A stretch of DNA of 25,541 nt from an uncultured Bacteroidales bacterium (lineage in GTDB: Bacteria; Bacteroidota; Bacteroidia; Bacteroidales; Muribaculaceae). The translations under genes were made by a program, and so were the position numbers. The notes under the pieces were generated by a model. It was not told the origin of the DNA. It ran no database searches and worked only from the letters and a program-made list of their open reading frames with translations. Numbering within the stretch: position 1 is the stretch's first letter; every line of letters starts with the position of its first letter. The stretch is taken from assembly GCA_947177325.1 (NCBI GenBank), contig CAMWUH010000004.1, positions 1-25,541 on the forward strand, written 5' to 3'. Positions 22,245-25,541 of this stretch are shown piece after piece.

Positions 22245-24257
22245 ATGCCAAAGCTCAACATCCTCAAAAACGATCCCTGGCTCGAGCCTTTCGCCCCCGC
22301 CATCGAAGGACGCCACAACGATGCCGTTCAAAAAGAGAAACAACTCATCAAGGGTTCTCGCTCTCTCAAAAACTTTGCCAACGCCCACCATTATTTCGGC
22401 CTCCATCGCGACGACCAAGGCTGGGTGTTCCGCGAATGGGCGCCTAACGCCACTGCAATAACCCTCGTTGGAGACTTCTCGGGCTGGAAAGAACTCGCCC
22501 GCTATCAGCTCAAGCCGATAGGCAACGGCGTTTGGGAAGGACGCTTCCCCGCAACCTCCATCAAGCATGGCGATTTGTATAAAATGAAAGTGCACTGGAA
22601 CGGTGGCGAAGGTGAGCGCATCCCCGCTTATGCCCGCCGTGTGGTTCAAGACGAGCAAAGCCACATATTCTCCACTCAAGTGTGGGATCCTGCAGAGCAA
22701 TATCAATGGCGCGTCGACGACTTCACCCCCGACACTCGCCCTCTCCTCATCTACGAATGTCACATAGGCATGGCACAGGAGCGCGAAGGCGTGGGCACCT
22801 ACGATGAATTCCGCAAAAAAATCCTCCCCCGCATCGCTGCCGACGGCTACAACGCCATCCAAATCATGGCCATTCAGGAGCATCCCTATTACGGCTCTTT
22901 CGGCTATCACGTCAGCAATTTCTACGCCCCCTCAAGCCGTTTCGGAACTCCCGAAGAGCTCAAAGCTCTTATCGACGAAGCCCACTCGCTCGGCATAGCC
23001 GTAATCATGGACATCGTACACTCCCACGCCGTTAAAAACGAAAACGAAGGACTCGGCCGCATCGACGGTTCCTACGACCTTTACTTCTATGGCGATCACC
23101 GTCGCGAACATCCCGCCTGGGACTCCCTCTGCTTCGACTACGGCAAAAACGAAGTGCTCCACTTCCTCCTCTCCAACTGCAAATATTGGCTCGAAGAATT
23201 CCGCTTCGACGGCTTCCGCTTCGACGGCGTCACTTCCATGCTCTACTACGACCACGGCCTTGGCAAAGCGTTTGGCGGTTATGCCGACTATTACGACGGC
23301 AACCAGGACACCAACGCAATCACCTATCTTACACTCGCCAACAAGCTTATCCACGCAATCAATCCCCACGCAATCACTATTGCCGAAGAAATGAGCGGAA
23401 TGCCGGGTCTGGCCACAAAAATTAAAGATGGTGGCATCGGCTTCGACTATCGCATGGCTATGGGTGTGCCCGACTATTGGATTAAAACCCTCAAGGAGAA
23501 AAAAGATGAAGACTGGCACCCGACATCCATTTTCTGGGAACTGACTAACCGACGCGCCGACGAAAAAACAATCTCTTACGTCGAAAGCCACGACCAAGCC
23601 CTCGTCGGCGACAAAACCATCATCTTCCGCCTCATCGACGACCAAATGTACTGGCACATGCAAGTGGGCGACAACAACATGGCCGTGGCTCGCGGCATCG
23701 CTCTCCACAAGCTCATCCGCCTCGTAACCGCCGCTACAATCAACGGTGGCTACCTAAACTTTATGGGCAACGAATTCGGTCACCCCGAATGGATCGACTT
23801 TCCCCGCGAAGGTAACGGCTGGAGCTACAAATATGCCCGCCGTCAATGGGACCTCGTTGACCGCCAGGACCTCCAGTACAAATATCTCAACGCCTTCGAC
23901 AACGCCATGGTCGAGCTCATCAGCTCAGTCTACAATTTCCAAGCGCTTGGCATCGAAAAACTCTGGGAAAAAGACGACGACCAGGTGCTCGCCTTCCGTC
24001 GCGGCAATCTCGTGTTCGTGTTCAACTTCTCCCCGACTCGTTCCTTCACCGACTACGGCTTCCTCGCCCCGGCAGGGAAATACCGACTCGTTCTTAACTC
24101 CGACGACCCACAATTCGGAGGCTACGGCAACGTTGACGACTCTGTTGACCACCTCACCAACCACGATCCTCTCTATGCCCCTACCGGCAAAGAATGGCTC
24201 AAACTCTATCTGCCGGCACGGTCAGCTCAGGTGCTCAAAATGGTTAAAAGCCGATAA
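22245..24257 (+). CDS. glgB: 1,4-alpha-glucan branching enzyme (GH13)
   Basis: A 670-aa protein. It cuts alpha-1,4 chains and rejoins them through alpha-1,6 links in glycogen synthesis. The N-terminal part (about 60-150) is a CBM48-type beta domain (FGLHRDDQGWVFREWAPNA, ITLVGDFSGW). The GH13 barrel shows GYHVSNFYAPSSRFGTPEE, VIMDIVHSH, the nucleophile Asp327 in FRFDGVTSM, acid/base Glu381 in IAEEMSG and Asp450 in ESHDQA. The C-terminal all-beta domain (LVFVFNFSP) ends LKMVKSR. These features and size agree with eukaryote-type branching enzymes (GH13_8-like) used by Bacteroidetes. It has its own promoter and is followed by a tRNA gene with a separate promoter. Confidence 0.95.
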   Translation: MPKLNILKNDPWLEPFAPAIEGRHNDAVQKEKQLIKGSRSLKNFANAHHYFGLHRDDQGWVFREWAPNATAITLVGDFSGWKELARYQLKPIGNGVWEGRFPATSIKHGDLYKMKVHWNGGEGERIPAYARRVVQDEQSHIFSTQVWDPAEQYQWRVDDFTPDTRPLLIYECHIGMAQEREGVGTYDEFRKKILPRIAADGYNAIQIMAIQEHPYYGSFGYHVSNFYAPSSRFGTPEELKALIDEAHSLGIAVIMDIVHSHAVKNENEGLGRIDGSYDLYFYGDHRREHPAWDSLCFDYGKNEVLHFLLSNCKYWLEEFRFDGFRFDGVTSMLYYDHGLGKAFGGYADYYDGNQDTNAITYLTLANKLIHAINPHAITIAEEMSGMPGLATKIKDGGIGFDYRMAMGVPDYWIKTLKEKKDEDWHPTSIFWELTNRRADEKTISYVESHDQALVGDKTIIFRLIDDQMYWHMQVGDNNMAVARGIALHKLIRLVTAATINGGYLNFMGNEFGHPEWIDFPREGNGWSYKYARRQWDLVDRQDLQYKYLNAFDNAMVELISSVYNFQALGIEKLWEKDDDQVLAFRRGNLVFVFNFSPTRSFTDYGFLAPAGKYRLVLNSDDPQFGGYGNVDDSVDHLTNHDPLYAPTGKEWLKLYLPARSAQVLKMVKSR

Positions 24258-24314
24258 TCCCTATCATCCGGGATATTGCGGAAATCAACATTTTCAAAAA
24301 AAAATGTGAAAAAA

Positions 24315-24346
24315 TTTGGCCGTATAAAAAAATCGTTTTAACTTTG
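24315..24346 (+). promoter_or_regulatory. Promoter of tRNA-Glu/rpsT
   Basis: TTTG (24315-24318), a 20-nt spacer and TAACTTTG (24339-24346): a full consensus match. Transcription would begin near 24353 and run through the tRNA into rpsT, since no terminator separates them. Confidence 0.75.
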
Positions 24347-24380
24347 CAACCGCAAAAGGGAATTCCCTGTGCAATAACGG

Positions 24381-24452
24381 GGCCCATTCGTCTATCGGTT
24401 AGGACGCAAGATTTTCATTCTTGAAAGAGGAGTTCGATTCTCCTATGGGCTA
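24381..24452 (+). tRNA. tRNA-Glu (anticodon TTC), copy 1
   Basis: 72 nt folding as a cloverleaf: acceptor GGCCCAT/ATGGGCT, D-arm with ATCGGTTA, anticodon stem CAAGA/TCTTG around TTTTCAT giving anticodon TTC, T-arm GAGGAGTTCGATTCTCC. CCA is not encoded (ACA follows). Reads GAA/GAG codons. Confidence 0.95.
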
Positions 24453-24485
24453 CAATTAACAAAGCATAATAATTAAAGTATTATA

Positions 24486-24743
24486 ATGGCAAACCATAAA
24501 TCATCAATTAAGAGAATTCGTCAGACCGAAGCTCGCCGTCTGCGCAACCGCTACTACGCTAAAACTTGTCGTAACGCCGTTCGTCGCGTTCGCAAAATGA
24601 CCGACAAAGCTGAAGCTCAAGCCGCATTCGTTAAATTGACCGCCATGCTCGACAAACTCGCTGCCAAAAAGACCATCTCTAAAAACAAAGCAGCCAACCT
24701 CAAGAGCAAAATCCAAAAACATATCAACAAACTCGCTGCCTAA
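24486..24743 (+). CDS. rpsT: 30S ribosomal protein S20
   Basis: An 85-aa, strongly basic protein of the usual S20 size. The start MANHKSSIKRIRQTEARRLR and NRYYAKTCRNAVRRVRKM, followed by the three-helix pattern and closing NKAANLKSKIQKHINKLAA, are typical for S20, which binds 16S rRNA early in small-subunit assembly. The gene starts 33 nt after tRNA-Glu copy 1 and is probably on the same transcript. In E. coli S20 represses its own translation; the short upstream spacer shows no obvious regulatory fold here. Confidence 0.97.
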   Translation: MANHKSSIKRIRQTEARRLRNRYYAKTCRNAVRRVRKMTDKAEAQAAFVKLTAMLDKLAAKKTISKNKAANLKSKIQKHINKLAA

Positions 24744-24961
24744 TAAGCTTTCCTAAGCTTCTTAGCATCGTTGATATGCTCTCTTCCCCCTTATTTTCGA
24801 ATCATCCAATCCGAAATATAGAATATTCCCTTCCCCAAATCGTCGCTGACGAAGCGACTCCTCCCTTCAGTTAAGAACTATCTTAACTCATTACATCCCC
24901 AAGAAGCAAAAATGCGCGAGCACATAGCTTCGAATACTTCATAAAATAATACATATACTCC
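24744..24961. other. Gap between rpsT and the second tRNA-Glu
   Basis: About 220 nt with no gene. AAGCTT occurs twice just after the rpsT stop and may form a weak hairpin. No TAnnTTTG promoter is visible before the second tRNA, so it may rely on read-through from the tRNA-Glu/rpsT promoter. Confidence 0.5.
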
Positions 24962-25033
24962 GGCCCATTCGTCTATCGGTTAGGACGCAAGATTTTCATT
25001 CTTGAAAGAGGAGTTCGATTCTCCTATGGGCTA
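24962..25033 (+). tRNA. tRNA-Glu (anticodon TTC), copy 2
   Basis: Identical base for base to the copy at 24381-24452 over the full 72 nt; flanking sequence differs on both sides. Followed within 3 nt by a terminator stem. Confidence 0.95.
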
Positions 25034-25035
25034 CA

Positions 25036-25075
25036 ACGTGAACCTTCCGCGAGGATAGTTCACGTTCTCTTTTTT
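25036..25075 (+). terminator. Terminator after tRNA-Glu copy 2
   Basis: ACGTGAAC (25036-25043) pairs with GTTCACGT (25058-25065); inside, TCC/GGA closes a GCGA tetraloop. TCTCTTTTTT follows. A strong intrinsic terminator. Confidence 0.85.
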
Positions 25076-25130
25076 AGGCCTGATCATCTAACCCTCAAGG
25101 TTGCGGGACCCCGGCCTGCCCTATTTTCCC

Positions 25131-25215
25131 TTATTCGGCTTATTGGCCTATTGGCCTTATTGGCTTATTCGGCTTATTTGGCTTATTTGGCTTATTTGGC
25201 TTATTTGGCTTATCG
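25131..25215. repeat. 9-nt tandem repeat GGCTTATTT
   Basis: Four perfect consecutive copies of GGCTTATTT (25171-25206) and a partial fifth, preceded by degenerate 7-9-nt relatives from about 25131. No gene overlaps it. Confidence 0.85.
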
Positions 25216-25495
25216 CTCCCTATCCCCTGGGCGTCTAAAATATCCGCGGAGCGGATGCATCCTAAGAAATCGGGTCAGTCGCAAACCAGGTTGAAGTGTT
25301 AAAAAACCGAGTAAAGAATTTGTCTTCACATTGAGCTGCGCAGCAGCGACGTTTATGCCAAACTTCGGGTGCAACCCGAGGTCTAAGGCAGCCTGTAAGC
25401 AGTGAGTCCACGCTGAAAGTGTGGACGATGTTGCGCAAACAAAGAATATCTACCGGATTCTTTCATATTTAACAACCGCTTTTTTGCATTGACCC
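25216..25495. other. Gene-free interval with clustered palindromes
   Basis: No plausible coding frame. Short perfect or near-perfect palindromes follow each other: ATCCGC-GGA-GCGGAT (25242-25256), GCTGCGCAGC (25335-25344), an 8-bp stem around 25363-25381 with loop GCA, and a 9-bp stem at 25406-25426 with a GAA loop. This could be a repeat-rich intergenic region or part of a structured RNA. Confidence 0.45.
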
Positions 25496-25532
25496 AAAAA
25501 AAAGAAGCGCTTAAACAGGTGTTAAGCGCTTC
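25496..25532 (-). terminator. Minus-strand terminator of a gene beyond the right edge
   Basis: GAAGCGCTTAA (25504-25514) and TTAAGCGCTTC (25522-25532) form a perfect 11-bp stem with a 7-nt loop. On the minus strand eight T follow (25503-25496), so it should end a transcript entering from the right. Confidence 0.8.
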
Positions 25533-25541
25533 TCCACGTTT

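Noticed and set aside
25131..25215. CRISPR array
   Set aside because: The units are 9 nt with no spacers; it is a simple tandem repeat and no cas gene is nearby.

Overview
The window looks like a chromosomal segment from a member of the order Bacteroidales, perhaps Muribaculaceae. The support is the repeated Bacteroidetes-type promoter (a -7 TAnnTTTG box with a TTTG-like -33 box 19-20 nt upstream), the lack of a consistent Shine-Dalgarno, the character of the proteins (DUF4230 pair, WYL regulator with a Bacteroidales-style N-terminus, PpiD-like foldase, AddA-like helicase-nuclease) and moderately GC-rich housekeeping genes. The family-level assignment is inference.

Left part (1-4245). The 3' end of a possible gene with its terminator is followed by a 300-nt stretch holding a 21-nt direct repeat, then a tight five-gene minus-strand cluster (3334 to 451). 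This cluster encodes two unknown membrane proteins, a DUF4230 lipoprotein, a membrane-anchored DUF4230 protein and a small two-helix membrane protein. It is visibly more AT-rich than the rest and is preceded by a long structured leader with its own promoter and a terminator-like stem. The 3800-4245 interval holds a probable gene remnant and an inverted-repeat element.

Central minus-strand block (10117 to 4246). argS, a BI-1/YccA membrane protein, a YqeY/GatB-tail protein, serS and a RecD/Pif1-like helicase follow each other with short gaps: translation and DNA-maintenance housekeeping.

Accessory plus-strand block (10399-14833). A GIY-YIG nuclease-domain protein with a structured, terminator-containing leader, a three-helix small membrane protein, a WYL-domain regulator, an unknown 118-aa protein and an exported Sel1-repeat protein. 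The first three genes are preceded by the same promoter box (GTTWTGGCGAAAGC, six bases, TAWCTTTG; identical over 33 nt at two sites), with the conserved part lying between the -33 and -7 elements. The simplest reading is a small regulon controlled by the WYL protein, which would also regulate itself. This is the strongest candidate for something undescribed here.

Right part. A PpiD/SurA-like periplasmic foldase (minus) diverges from a plus-strand group encoding a lipoprotein, a SUI1/eIF1-like protein and a 1272-aa AddA-like UvrD helicase-nuclease. Then come glgB (glycogen branching enzyme), tRNA-Glu(TTC), rpsT and a second identical tRNA-Glu(TTC) with a strong terminator. The last 470 nt carry no gene but contain a 9-nt tandem repeat, a cluster of short palindromes and a strong minus-strand terminator belonging to something beyond the edge.
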